From: CAYOXD01 sp964407825
GTDB lineage: Bacteria > Desulfobacterota > Desulfobacteria > Desulfobacterales > JAFDDL01
Assembly (NCBI GenBank): GCA_964407825.1
Contig: CAYOXD010000012.1
Location: forward strand, 1 to 47,533
DNA: 47,533 bases
Direction of reading: 5' to 3'
The notes beneath the pieces were generated by a model. It did not search any database and had not been told where the DNA came from. It saw only the letters and a list, made by a program, of their open reading frames with translations. Shown here piece by piece: positions 8,342 through 17,309 of this stretch; the first letter of the stretch is position 1, and every line of letters begins with the position of its first letter. The translations under genes were made by a program, and so were the position numbers.

Positions 8342-9133
8342 CTAATCATCCAATTTCCCTGTGAACACCGGCTTTCGCTTTTCCAGGAAGGCGGACATGC
8401 CCTCCCGGGCATCACCGCTGAGCAGGGTCATGGCGAACTGATTGATTTCCATCCGGATGCCGGTATTAAGATCCGTTTCAAGCCCCTGGTTGACCGCCTG
8501 CTTGGCGGCCCTCAAGGCCACAGCGCCCTTGGCGGCCATTCCCCTGGCCGTTGCCATCACTGTATCCATCAGGGATTCCGGGGAGCAGACACGGTTCACC
8601 AGTCCGATGCGCAAGGCCTCTCCGGCGGGGATCATCCCTCCCGTGAAGATCATCTCCTTGGCCAGGTTCCTGCCGATCAATCGGGGCAATCGCTGGGTAC
8701 CGCCGTAGCCGGGAATCAGCCCCAGATTGATTTCGGGCAGCCCGAACTGGGCCGTCTCCGAGGCATAAATAAAGTCACAGGCCAGGGCGATTTCGCATCC
8801 ACCGCCCAGCGCAAAACCGTTCACCGCGGCTATCACCGGCTGGGGCAGGGCCTCGAGCTTCAAAAAGATGTCGTGGCCCCGTTCGGAGAGCAGCTTGGTC
8901 TGGAGGGGCGTCTGCCGGGCCAATTCAGTAATGTCCGCGCCCGCCACAAACGCCTTCTCGCCGGCGCCCGTCAATACCAGCACGCGGATGTCCCCATCGG
9001 TCGCCATGCCCTCCAGCGTGGCCGACAGCGCATCCAGCAGCTGCCGATTCAGGGCATTGAGGGCCTTTGGCCGGTTAAAGGTAATAAGGGCGACACCATC
9101 TGCCACCTCCGTAAGAATCGGATTTTCCGTCAT
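8342..9133 (-). CDS. Enoyl-CoA hydratase / crotonase family protein
   Basis: A 263-residue crotonase-fold enzyme is read from the second of two close ATGs. AAAGGGA lies about 7 nt before the ATG at 9133 and only 1 nt before the ATG at 9139. The oxyanion-hole segment is AFVAGADITEL. Both catalytic glutamates of enoyl-CoA hydratases are present, in GGGCEIALACD (about residue 114) and LPEINLGLIPGYGGTQRL (about residue 134). Hydration of a 2-enoyl-CoA to the 3-hydroxyacyl-CoA is therefore expected, although crotonase paralogues vary in substrate. The C-terminal FLEKRKPVF is also typical. No other beta-oxidation gene is nearby, so the pathway cannot be fixed. The gene sits between the amidase and a small membrane protein on the same strand. 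Confidence 0.9.
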   Translation of the reverse strand: MTENPILTEVADGVALITFNRPKALNALNRQLLDALSATLEGMATDGDIRVLVLTGAGEKAFVAGADITELARQTPLQTKLLSERGHDIFLKLEALPQPVIAAVNGFALGGGCEIALACDFIYASETAQFGLPEINLGLIPGYGGTQRLPRLIGRNLAKEMIFTGGMIPAGEALRIGLVNRVCSPESLMDTVMATARGMAAKGAVALRAAKQAVNQGLETDLNTGIRMEINQFAMTLLSGDAREGMSAFLEKRKPVFTGKLDD

Positions 9134-9179
9134 AACCATATCCCTTTAGGTTGTGTTTCCTGTTCCAGATGCATTCTCG

Positions 9180-10904
9180 TCAGCCGCCCACGTCGCCTCT
9201 AAGGTGCCGATGGGCAAATGCCGCAGGATTGATCTCCTTTACATAGGTCCGGACACCATCGAGGATGGCATCGGCCAACCGATTCTGATAGACGGGGTTG
9301 ACCAGCCGCCGGCATTCCCGGGGGTTGCTGATAAAGGAGGTTTCCACCAGAATCGCCGGCATCCGGGCGCCGAGCAAGACATAAAAGGGCGCCTGTTTGA
9401 CCCCATTGTCCCTGATGAAGCGATAATGGTCCTCAAGTTCATTGCACAGGCAGTGTTGCACGCAGGAGGCCAGCCGGCTCGATTCGTTCACCTTTGTATG
9501 ACGCATCAGGTCATTCAGGATACTCTGCAGATCGCTGATGTTCTTTGTGGAGGTGGCATTCTCCCGGGCGGCCACGCGGATCGCGTCATTATCTGTGGCA
9601 AGGTTCAGAAAATAGGTTGCCGTGCCGTAAGCCCGTCGATTCGGGTTGGAGTTGCAGTGGATGGAAATGAACAGATCCGCATTGCTGGTATTGGCGATGG
9701 CCGTCCGCTCCTCCAGGGTCAGATACTTGTCCGTGGTCCGGGTCATAATGACCTGACAGCCTAGTTTGCGGCGGATCTTCTTGGCCAGCCGTTTTGCTAT
9801 CTGCAGCGTTATATTCTTTTCATAGACCCCCTTCAGGTATCCGGGGGCACCGTAATCCTTGCCCCCGTGGCCGGGGTCCACCACAATGCGGTGTACCCCC
9901 AGGGAGAGCTGACGGGCCAAGGCGCCCGGAGCCAGCTTCTTTCCGCCGGAACCGGCCACCGGAGAGGATGCCCTGTCCGAATCTCCCCAGATGTCCAATA
10001 CGATTCTGAAGGGATTTCTCAGGGAGAAGATCTTATAGGTGTTGAAGGACTTGAGATCCACCACCACCCGGACCGTATCGGGCCGGTACTGACCGGCCCT
10101 CGCATCGCTCAGAAGATCGTCGTCGATGGTGATGACCCGCTTGAGCCCGGGGGACAACCGGCAATTTTTCAGGTCCACATAGAGGCGCTGGGGGGTGTGC
10201 AGGGCCGGGTCCCGTTTCAGCAGCCGATGGGTGTAGGCAGTTTCAGCGCTGGCATCGATGACGATACGTGTGTAGCTCGGGTTGGACCAGTGTCGCAGGT
10301 CTGAAATGATACTCGGCTTGGAGGCCGCCTCTTCCGGCTCCGGGGCCCTACCTGCGGTCACCTGTTTAGGAACGGCAGTCGGAGTCCTATGCACGGTTAC
10401 CGGCTTGGGGGCGGCCGCCGCGGCCTTTCGGACCGGTGGGGGGGGCGGCCTGCGCGATGGGGGAATTCTCGACAGTTCCCGCTCCGACCGGGCCCTGTAC
10501 CGGCTCTTCGGATACCGTTTCACGATGCGTTCGAAAATATCCCGGGCCTCGTTCCTGTCCGACTCGCGGCTTGACCAGTGGAAGAGCCCGAGATAGAGCT
10601 TGCCGCTCATGAAGAGTCCGGCAGCGGCCCAGGGACCGGAGGGATCCTTTTGGAACACCTGTTGATAGGCCCTTATGCAATCCAGCCAACGGCTTCTGAA
10701 CCGCTGTTGATGCACATGGCTTCGAAGGTCCCGGTAGAGGGCATCGGCTCTGTAATACTGGCTCCTCGCGCTCTGGGCAGCCCGTGCCAAGGATTGGAAA
10801 GAGAGCAGAAACACGCATAGGACACAGGCAATGGTGATCACATATCGGTTCGGCAGGCGTGCCGAACGATCATCCGCAATGGGCTTTACGACATAAGGTA
10901 TCAA
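9180..10904 (-). CDS. N-acetylmuramoyl-L-alanine amidase with AMIN domain (AmiC-like)
   Basis: This 574-residue exported cell-wall hydrolase has a hydrophobic signal at about residues 22-42. A helical region follows at 45-145, resembling TPR-type tol-pal/YbgF helices, then a Pro/Ala-rich linker. The AMIN domain spans about 200-305 (YTRIVIDASAE; VVVDLKSF) and localises such enzymes to septal peptidoglycan. The amidase_3 domain at 338-558 has zinc and catalytic residues in VVDPGHGGKD (His345), Glu362, SIHCNSN (His416) and ILVETSFISN (Glu521). It cleaves the muramoyl-L-Ala bond during daughter-cell separation. The longest frame begins with TTG at 10904, inside the end of mutS. A GTG at 10841, directly before the signal helix, is the alternative; neither has an ideal ribosome site. 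Confidence 0.92.
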   Translation of the reverse strand: MIPYVVKPIADDRSARLPNRYVITIACVLCVFLLSFQSLARAAQSARSQYYRADALYRDLRSHVHQQRFRSRWLDCIRAYQQVFQKDPSGPWAAAGLFMSGKLYLGLFHWSSRESDRNEARDIFERIVKRYPKSRYRARSERELSRIPPSRRPPPPPVRKAAAAAPKPVTVHRTPTAVPKQVTAGRAPEPEEAASKPSIISDLRHWSNPSYTRIVIDASAETAYTHRLLKRDPALHTPQRLYVDLKNCRLSPGLKRVITIDDDLLSDARAGQYRPDTVRVVVDLKSFNTYKIFSLRNPFRIVLDIWGDSDRASSPVAGSGGKKLAPGALARQLSLGVHRIVVDPGHGGKDYGAPGYLKGVYEKNITLQIAKRLAKKIRRKLGCQVIMTRTTDKYLTLEERTAIANTSNADLFISIHCNSNPNRRAYGTATYFLNLATDNDAIRVAARENATSTKNISDLQSILNDLMRHTKVNESSRLASCVQHCLCNELEDHYRFIRDNGVKQAPFYVLLGARMPAILVETSFISNPRECRRLVNPVYQNRLADAILDGVRTYVKEINPAAFAHRHLRGDVGG

Positions 10905-13491
10905 GGGTGTTGAGGGCCTCCAGCGGGGTCATTTGCGACGTATCCAGTCGCCTTAGTTCATCCATCAAGATTTCTTCGGGGGGGCGGAACATTTCAATCT
11001 GTACGGGCGCCTTGGCATCGTCAGCGCCGTTTCCCCCGTCGGGCGACAGCCCCCGTACACCATTGTTTGCCGTCTCTATCCGCGTCAATATGGTTTTGGA
11101 TCTCTTGATGACCTTTTCCGGTATTCCGGCCAAACGGGCCACCTGTATCCCATAGCTCCGATTGGTTCCCCCCTCCACCAGTTTTCTTAAAAAAATGATG
11201 TCATCGTTCCATTCCTTGACGGCGATATTGAAATTTTTCACCCGCCTCTTCTTTCCAGCCAGTTCGGTCAGCTCATGATAGTGGGTGGCGAAGAGGGTCT
11301 TTACCCCACAGCCACTCAGGTCATGGAGATATTCGGCCACAGCCCAGGCGATGCTCATGCCGTCGAAGGTGCTCGTTCCCCTGCCGATTTCATCCATAAT
11401 GACAAGACTGGCCGGCGTGGCATGGTTGAGAATGTGTGCCGTTTCCTGCATCTCCACCATGAAGGTGCTCTGGCCAGCCGCCAAATTGTCCAAGGCGCCC
11501 ACCCGCGTAAAGATTCGATCTATAACGGGCATATCCGCCTTTGCCGCTGGAACGAAGCTACCCAGTTGCGCCAAGATAACCGAAATTGCCACCTGACGCA
11601 AGACGGTGGATTTCCCAGCCATGTTGGGCCCAGTGATGATAAGCACCTGGCTGTCCGTATCGTCCATCCGAAGGGTATTGGGAACGAAGCGCTCGCCTGC
11701 GATCATGGTTTCCACCACGGGATGTCGGCCCGATTCGATCACAAGGCGCCCCTCCAGATTAAATTCCGGCCGGTGGTACCCGTTGGTCTCCGCCAGATCG
11801 GCCAGGCCCAGCAGGCAGTCCAGGCGGGCGAAAAATGCCGCGACCCGCTGGATGGCAGGATTCAGGGCGACGATCTTTTTCCGGATATCCGAAAAAATCT
11901 CGTACTCCAGAGCCGCCCGTTTTTCCTCGGCACCCAGTACCTGCTGTTCGAAGTGTTTCAGCTCATCGGTGATATAGCGCTCGGCGTTCACCAGGGTCTG
12001 CTTGCGATGGTAGTGGGCAGGCACGGATTGGCTGTGGGTTTTCGGTACCTCGATGTAATATCCGAAGACCTTGTTGTACCGTACCTTGATGGTGTTGATA
12101 CCGGTCTTTTCCCTCTCCGAGGCCTCCAAGGTTGCGAGTAACCCCTTGCCGTCCCGGCTGATACGCACCAGGGAATCGAGCGACTCGTGATAGCCCTGCT
12201 TGATCAGCCCTCCCTCCTGGACCGTCAAGGGGGCATCCTCCCGAATGGACGCCTCCAGGAGAGACGCAAGGGTTTCGAGTTCGTTTAACGCTTCCTCCCA
12301 TTGAAAGAGGGACGCCTGGAATTCGGAAAGCAAGCCGGCGATGGCCGGCAACTGCTGAAGGGAGCTCTTCAGGGCCAGCAGGTCCCGGGCATTGCAATGG
12401 CCCATGGTGATCTTGGTGCCGAGTCGTTCCAAATCGCGCACCTCTCCCAGGACCTCCCGGATTTCCCGCCGCCCAACGGCATTGCCACGCGCCTCCGCCA
12501 CCGCGTCAAGCCTCGATTCGATCTCCTCCAGCGCCAGAAGCGGATATCGAATCCAGTTTCGCACAAGACGCGCCCCCATGGCGGTCTTCGTCCGGTCAAT
12601 GACACCCAGCAGGGTTCCCTTCCGGGTGCCGGTGCGCATATTTTTCAAAAGCTCGAGATTCTGGCAGCTGGTATCGTCCACCCAGAGGTACTGATCGAGA
12701 TGGTAGGTTTCGATCCCAGAGAGGTGCTCTATTTTTTGTTTCTGGGTCTCCTGGATGTAGCAAAGAAGTCCCCCTGCAGCGCACACCGCCGCTTCCAAAG
12801 ACTCGCACCCGAACCCCTCCAGGGTGATGGTGTGGAACTGACCGGTGAGGCGCTGGCGCGCCCGGTGATGCTCGAAGGCACCTTCTGCAAGCCAGGTGAC
12901 GGCCGAAGCGGCCAGGGCCTCCCTGACCGCCCCGTAAAGGGGGTCGGTCCTGGCTGATTCGGGAAGAACCGCCTCACTAGGCGCGATCCGCCGGATTTCA
13001 TCGACCGAGGCATCGGTGTCGGAGGATTCAGCGACCCGGAAGACGCCGGTGGAAATATCCACCATGGCTATCCCCAGAGCCCCTTTGAAGTGTACGACGG
13101 ACAGAACGAAATTATTGGCCTTCTCGTCCAAGAGCGCATCTTCGACGATCATCCCGGGCGTAATGACCCGGACCACCTCCCGCTTGACGAGTCCCTTGGC
13201 CAGGGCGGGGTCCTCCACCTGGTCACAGATGGCGACCTTGTGGCCGTTTGAAATGAGCCTGGCGATATACCCCTGGGCCGCCCGGTAGGGAACCCCGCAC
13301 ATGGGCACCTTTTCCGCCTCGTTCCGGTTTCGGGAGGTCAGGGTGATCTCCAGGATCCTGGAAGCCAGAAGGGCATCCTCGAAGAACATCTCGTAGAAAT
13401 CCCCCATGCGGTAGAAAAGGATGGCATCCCTGTTCTGTTCCTTGATGGACAGGTACTGCTGCATCATGGGGGTAGTTTTGGGATTGGCCAT
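10870..13491 (-). CDS. mutS: DNA mismatch repair protein MutS
   Basis: This 873-residue MutS is full length for the MutS1 group. The mismatch-reading Phe-x-Glu motif is in GDFYEMFFEDA (Phe32, Glu34). The Walker A motif GPNMAGKST lies at about 620-628, followed by the ABC-type segments FMVEMQETAHIL and LVIMDEIGRGTSTFDG and the helix-turn-helix region GIQVARLAGIPEKV. The C-terminal tail LRRLDTSQMTPLEALNTLDTL matches the MutS tetramerisation tail. It recognises base mismatches and recruits MutL; no mutL is in the window. The ATG at 13491 follows a 118-bp gap that contains a tandem 8-bp repeat, so mutS may have its own promoter. Its 3' end overlaps the longest reading of the amidase gene by 35 bp. 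Confidence 0.98.
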   Translation of the reverse strand: MANPKTTPMMQQYLSIKEQNRDAILFYRMGDFYEMFFEDALLASRILEITLTSRNRNEAEKVPMCGVPYRAAQGYIARLISNGHKVAICDQVEDPALAKGLVKREVVRVITPGMIVEDALLDEKANNFVLSVVHFKGALGIAMVDISTGVFRVAESSDTDASVDEIRRIAPSEAVLPESARTDPLYGAVREALAASAVTWLAEGAFEHHRARQRLTGQFHTITLEGFGCESLEAAVCAAGGLLCYIQETQKQKIEHLSGIETYHLDQYLWVDDTSCQNLELLKNMRTGTRKGTLLGVIDRTKTAMGARLVRNWIRYPLLALEEIESRLDAVAEARGNAVGRREIREVLGEVRDLERLGTKITMGHCNARDLLALKSSLQQLPAIAGLLSEFQASLFQWEEALNELETLASLLEASIREDAPLTVQEGGLIKQGYHESLDSLVRISRDGKGLLATLEASEREKTGINTIKVRYNKVFGYYIEVPKTHSQSVPAHYHRKQTLVNAERYITDELKHFEQQVLGAEEKRAALEYEIFSDIRKKIVALNPAIQRVAAFFARLDCLLGLADLAETNGYHRPEFNLEGRLVIESGRHPVVETMIAGERFVPNTLRMDDTDSQVLIITGPNMAGKSTVLRQVAISVILAQLGSFVPAAKADMPVIDRIFTRVGALDNLAAGQSTFMVEMQETAHILNHATPASLVIMDEIGRGTSTFDGMSIAWAVAEYLHDLSGCGVKTLFATHYHELTELAGKKRRVKNFNIAVKEWNDDIIFLRKLVEGGTNRSYGIQVARLAGIPEKVIKRSKTILTRIETANNGVRGLSPDGGNGADDAKAPVQIEMFRPPEEILMDELRRLDTSQMTPLEALNTLDTLCRKAHCG

Positions 13492-13532
13492 GGCGACTTT
13501 ATGGGAGCGCTGAATCGACAGCGAAGCGTTAC

Positions 13533-13548
13533 ACGGTATAACGGTATA
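13533..13548. repeat. Tandem 8-bp repeat upstream of mutS
   Basis: Two perfect copies of ACGGTATA stand head to tail, 42-57 bp before the mutS start codon. The position fits a promoter or operator element, but no regulator is known for it, and two short copies may be coincidental. Confidence 0.4.
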
Positions 13549-13609
13549 TAGGGTATCGACGTCTATCCTTTCGATGTTCCTTACTCTTTTCAGGCCTAAA
13601 ACTCAACCC

Positions 13610-14350
13610 CTATTTCCCCAGGGGGACCAATTCCAGCTGTCCCCAGGCCCCCATGCGCTCTCCTGCCACCACGAGCAGCCCCTGGACGCCGCCGATGCCC
13701 TTGCCGAATTCGATCCCCCGGGGGATATCGCCGGCATTGGCCACCCGGTTGCCAATAGCCGTGGCGGCGGCGTCCGCCAGCGCACAGTCCGGGGAGCACA
13801 CGCACACCGCATCGGCCTTTCCCAAGCTAAGGGAATGGCCCACCGTGCCGGAGGAGGTACACACTGCTTGGGGGGTGTTCTCCGCGTCCACGCGGATGCC
13901 GATGCGAAGACTCAATGGCGAGCTGCCGGCGAAGATGCCCACCGTGACGGGTGCGTCCACCTTGACAAAGACATCACCGCCATTTTCCACAATCACCTGC
14001 CGTGAATGAGCCAACAGATCCTGTCCGACCCGTTGAGCCAGGGCACCCGCGACGGCGGCCATGGGGCCGACCCCTGCCTTGAGAGCCGCGGAAACCATGT
14101 CCGCCACCACACCGGGCATCGGTTCCCGGATCATCCATGGGGAAAGACTGGTGGCAAAATCCGGATGCCGCTGGATAAACCGTTCAAGGTAGCCACGATG
14201 GCGAAGCACACTGTCGAGGGCAAACTGCTCCAGAGGTTTCTCGGCCAGGATGAAGAGATCCGTTTCCTTGACCCTCACGGTAAAGGAGACAAGATCGCGG
14301 CTGATGATCTGGCGCCGGTAGGTGCGAGGTTGGGCGGCGGGAGAGGTCAT
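13610..14350 (-). CDS. UPF0280 family protein (ApbE-like fold)
   Basis: A 246-residue protein matches the UPF0280 family, whose members resemble the FAD:protein FMN transferase ApbE in fold. Visible hallmarks are the opening TYRRQIISRDLVSFTVRVKE, the VIVENGGDVFV segment (ApbE proteins carry a similar Asn-x-Gly-Gly-Asp flavin/metal motif), TSSGTVGHSLSLGKADAV, and a Gly-rich C-terminus. The biochemical role of UPF0280 is not established, so a flavin-linked or thiamine-related activity is only an inference from fold. It follows the dNTPase gene by 25 bp and is probably in the same transcript. Confidence 0.85.
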   Translation of the reverse strand: MTSPAAQPRTYRRQIISRDLVSFTVRVKETDLFILAEKPLEQFALDSVLRHRGYLERFIQRHPDFATSLSPWMIREPMPGVVADMVSAALKAGVGPMAAVAGALAQRVGQDLLAHSRQVIVENGGDVFVKVDAPVTVGIFAGSSPLSLRIGIRVDAENTPQAVCTSSGTVGHSLSLGKADAVCVCSPDCALADAAATAIGNRVANAGDIPRGIEFGKGIGGVQGLLVVAGERMGAWGQLELVPLGK

Positions 14351-14375
14351 GGCGCTTCGCTGGGTACCGGCGGGC

Positions 14376-15569
14376 TCAATCGATCGCCAGAGGCTGGGGG
14401 CGCAGTTTTTCCGGGCACTGCCTCAGAAAGTAGCGATCGGTCATGCCGGCGATAAAATCCCTGACCACCTCCTCCTTCGACTGGCTCTGGAGGTAGTCCT
14501 CAGACATGTCCGAGAGGAAATTGGTAAAAATCACGGATCGATGATCCTGGTTCTCGATATCCTTCAGGTATTGATGAAAGAGCAGCTCGAAGAGCGTCCC
14601 TATCTGCTCGAGATGCCGCTTGACCCGGGGGTTCAGGTAAATCCGTTCCAGGTTAAACGCTTTCAGGGTCTTCAAGGCTTCCGAGACCCCTTCACTGAAA
14701 GTCACATATGCCTGCTGATAGCTGTTATGGATGACGTCGGTCACCAGGTTGTAGACAATGGTGCCATTGGTGCTTCCCAGAACCTCCCGGATCGGCCTGG
14801 GGATATCCCCCCGGTCGATCATCCCGAGGCGGATGGCATCCTCAAGGTCCCTGCCGATATAGGCGATGGTATCGGCCATTCGGACCACGCAGCCCTCCAT
14901 GGTCATGGGCAGCAGGTCCACCTCCGGCAGCCAGGTTTTGTCGTGAATTTCCCGATCCAGGTCCGCGAAAGTCTTCCCGCCATCCGGGATGAGCCGGCGG
15001 TTGTGGACTTCGCCGTCGTGACAGAGGATACCGTCCAGGGTCTGAAGGCACAGGTTCCAGCCAATCCCCTTTCTTTCCACGCGATCCAGGAACTGGACAC
15101 TCTGCACGTTGTGGTGAAATTGTCCGACCCCGTGGGCGTGGCACAGATCGGAAAGGATCTTCTCTCCATCATGGCCAAAGGGGGTATGCCCGATATCGTG
15201 CCCCAGCGAGACGGCCTCGATGAGATCCTCGTTCAATCCGAGAAAGCGCCCGATGGTCCGGGCGATCTTGGAGACCAGCTGAACGTGCAGCACCCGGTGG
15301 GTAATGTGGTCATTGCGGATGAGGTAGAAGACCTGGGTCTTGTCGATATAACGGGTATAGGCCAGGGAATGCAGGATGCGATCGCTATCCTGCGAAAATG
15401 ACTGACGATAGTCCGTACCCGCCAGCCTTTCGGGCCGACGCCGCACCCCCTGGCCGCTGCGCGTGGCGGGCTCAGCCAGGAAGGCCCCCTCCCTGTCCTC
15501 CAGCGCGGTTCGAATCGCATCCAATGACGGGCGAACCTGTCCTTTGTGGTTGCCTGTAGCCTTGTCCAT
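14376..15569 (-). CDS. dgt: Deoxyguanosinetriphosphate triphosphohydrolase-like protein
   Basis: This 397-residue HD-superfamily dNTPase carries the ordered metal ligands: His91 in THRVLHVQLVSKIART, the His-Asp pair in EAVSLGHDIGHTPFGHDGE (about residues 124-125), and a later Asp in RMADTIAYIGRDLEDA. The N-terminal YRQSFSQDSDRILHSLAYTR is typical of bacterial Dgt-like proteins. It should cleave dNTPs to deoxynucleoside and triphosphate, helping to balance dNTP pools. Its place a little upstream of mutS on the same strand is functionally consistent with replication fidelity. The ATG at 15569 lies 14 nt after the Mrp stop. Confidence 0.93.
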   Translation of the reverse strand: MDKATGNHKGQVRPSLDAIRTALEDREGAFLAEPATRSGQGVRRRPERLAGTDYRQSFSQDSDRILHSLAYTRYIDKTQVFYLIRNDHITHRVLHVQLVSKIARTIGRFLGLNEDLIEAVSLGHDIGHTPFGHDGEKILSDLCHAHGVGQFHHNVQSVQFLDRVERKGIGWNLCLQTLDGILCHDGEVHNRRLIPDGGKTFADLDREIHDKTWLPEVDLLPMTMEGCVVRMADTIAYIGRDLEDAIRLGMIDRGDIPRPIREVLGSTNGTIVYNLVTDVIHNSYQQAYVTFSEGVSEALKTLKAFNLERIYLNPRVKRHLEQIGTLFELLFHQYLKDIENQDHRSVIFTNFLSDMSEDYLQSQSKEEVVRDFIAGMTDRYFLRQCPEKLRPQPLAID

Positions 15570-15583
15570 CCGTCCGGCCGCCC

Positions 15584-16450
15584 TTAGGCCCCCTGGCCCA
15601 CGAGTTCGATGATCCTGTCCACACTGCGGGAAAGGGCCATGGAAAACGCGCTCCCCGAATCATTGACAATGATGGGAGTGCCCGTGTCGCAGGCCTTCAC
15701 CACGCTCGGATCAAAGGGCAGGCTGCCGAGAAAGGCAATCGCTTCGGCCTGGGCCGTTTTCTCTCCTCCCCCTGCGCTGAAGGGAGACACGGTCTCGTGG
15801 CAGCAGGGGCAGGTGAAGGGCCCCATGTTCTCAATCAGGCCCAGGACTTCCATCTTCACCGTGCGGCAAAAGTTGATGGACTTGCGCACATCCGAAAGGG
15901 CCACCTCCTGGGGGGTGGTCACAATCACGGCCTTTGCACCCGGGATGCTCTCCACGACCCCCAAGGGCTCATCGCCCGTGCCCGGTGGCGCATCGATCAC
16001 CAAAAAATCGAGATCATCCCACTTGACGTCGCTGATAAACTGACGGATCACGGCGCTCTTCGCCGGGCCCCGCCAGATCACGGCCTGATCCCGATCCTTC
16101 AGAAGGGACTGCATGGAAATCACCTTGACCCTGTCGTTAAAGTCCTTGGGCAGCATCTGCCGCTGCTCGGTGATGTCAACCATCCCGCTGAGCCCCATCA
16201 TGCCGGCGATGCTGGGGCCGTGTAGATCCACATCCATCAGGCCCACCCGATAGCCCTTTTCACCCAATTGAACGGCCAGGTTGCTGGACACGCTGCTCTT
16301 ACCCACCCCGCCTTTTCCGCTCATGATCAACAGCTTGTGTCGGATGCGCGAGAGGGCATGATCCAGTACCGCCTGTTTAAGCGCTTGGGCGGCCCCGCCG
16401 CCGCAGCCGCCGCTGCCGCATTGATGATTCTGTGTGTTTTCCTCTGTCAT
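15584..16450 (-). CDS. Mrp/NBP35-family ATP-binding iron-sulfur carrier protein
   Basis: This 288-residue P-loop protein has the deviant Walker A GKGGVGKSS at 45-53, the DVDLHGPS switch at about 73-80, and DFLVIDAPPGTGDEP at about 148-162. TCPCCHETVSPF near residues 213-224 supplies the paired cysteines that bridge a labile 4Fe-4S cluster in ApbC/Nbp35 homologues. The N-terminus adds CGSGGCGGG (Cys11, Cys16), a short Cys/Gly head seen in some anaerobe Mrp proteins. The expected role is ATP-dependent transfer of iron-sulfur clusters to target enzymes. An AGGAGAA site precedes the ATG. The gene follows the lipoprotein gene by 55 bp and leads directly into the dNTPase gene. Confidence 0.93.
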   Translation of the reverse strand: MTEENTQNHQCGSGGCGGGAAQALKQAVLDHALSRIRHKLLIMSGKGGVGKSSVSSNLAVQLGEKGYRVGLMDVDLHGPSIAGMMGLSGMVDITEQRQMLPKDFNDRVKVISMQSLLKDRDQAVIWRGPAKSAVIRQFISDVKWDDLDFLVIDAPPGTGDEPLGVVESIPGAKAVIVTTPQEVALSDVRKSINFCRTVKMEVLGLIENMGPFTCPCCHETVSPFSAGGGEKTAQAEAIAFLGSLPFDPSVVKACDTGTPIIVNDSGSAFSMALSRSVDRIIELVGQGA

Positions 16451-16505
16451 CTTGCTTCTCCTGATAGCCCCTGGTCGGTAAAAACCGAACCAAAGATTAT
16501 TGAAT

Positions 16506-17309
16506 TCAATGATGGGCCGCCTTCAGCACAAACAAATCTGCTGTCATCGCCGGGTTGGCCCAGAAGCGCTCTGTCTTGATCCACACCTGTGTCCCGCCGG
16601 GACCGGTCAGGAGCAGATCCGTCGGTACACGATAGCCATCCCGGTCTTCTATCTGCCTAAAATCGGCCCGCCATATCAGGCGACCCTGACCGTCGGTGCG
16701 CTCTATTTCCCGAATACGCGGGGGCTGCCGTCCGTCAAGCCAAACACGGCTCTGGATACCATTCGCCGGATTCCACACCGTCAGGACCGTAACCCCGAGG
16801 GGCTCCCTTTCCAGGCGCACCCCATGGAACGCCCCTGTCTTTCCCGGACGGCCGCATAGGAGCGCAAAGAGATCCCCTGCATCGATGGGAATTTGCACGA
16901 GCCGATCTAAAAAATTCCCGCCCCCGGCCCGCCGCCTGATGAGTCGTCCCTCCTGGTACGATAGGACATAGTCATACGTGCCGTCACTGGAGAAGCTGAG
17001 CATCGGCCGGCCGGCAAACCCCAGGGCGTCGACCCGCAGCCTGTCAGGCCTCCGGGCTGCCCATGCCGAGCGAAACTGTTTTTCGCTCCCTCCTTCCAGC
17101 AAGCGGATAGCGCCCAAGGCCTTGAAACCGGTGAGGGTGCCGTTGCGCTCGCACAGGGACGCATAGAGGGCGCCCGCCTCGGCCGCGGTGGCATCCGCCG
17201 GTGGTCGCCGACCGACATGATATGCCGCGCAGCCCGCCATGAGAAACACAAGCAGCGTCAGGGCTGCGGCGGGGGTTACCCGCATGCATCCAGACCGTTC
17301 GGCCCTCAT
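16506..17309 (-). CDS. LolB/LolA-like outer-membrane lipoprotein (DUF4292-like)
   Basis: This 267-residue exported lipoprotein has a signal helix at about residues 12-26 and a lipobox MAGC ending at Cys27. The mature part is a single beta-rich domain with no membrane segment. The segment YASLCERNGTLTGFKALGAIRL, the paired RPDRLRVDALGF and a C-terminal WRADFRQIEDRDGYRVPTDL resemble the half-barrel of LolA/LolB and DUF4292 proteins, which handle lipoproteins or lipids. The match is by pattern only. The ATG at 17309 forms an ATGA overlap with the stop of the upstream TPR lipoprotein, so the pair is translationally coupled and may act together at the outer membrane. Confidence 0.7.
   Translation of the reverse strand: MRAERSGCMRVTPAAALTLLVFLMAGCAAYHVGRRPPADATAAEAGALYASLCERNGTLTGFKALGAIRLLEGGSEKQFRSAWAARRPDRLRVDALGFAGRPMLSFSSDGTYDYVLSYQEGRLIRRRAGGGNFLDRLVQIPIDAGDLFALLCGRPGKTGAFHGVRLEREPLGVTVLTVWNPANGIQSRVWLDGRQPPRIREIERTDGQGRLIWRADFRQIEDRDGYRVPTDLLLTGPGGTQVWIKTERFWANPAMTADLFVLKAAHH

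Noticed and set aside
14322..15401. 359-codon open frame antisense to dgt
   Set aside because: No recognisable motifs; the opposite strand has the full HD dNTPase motif set.
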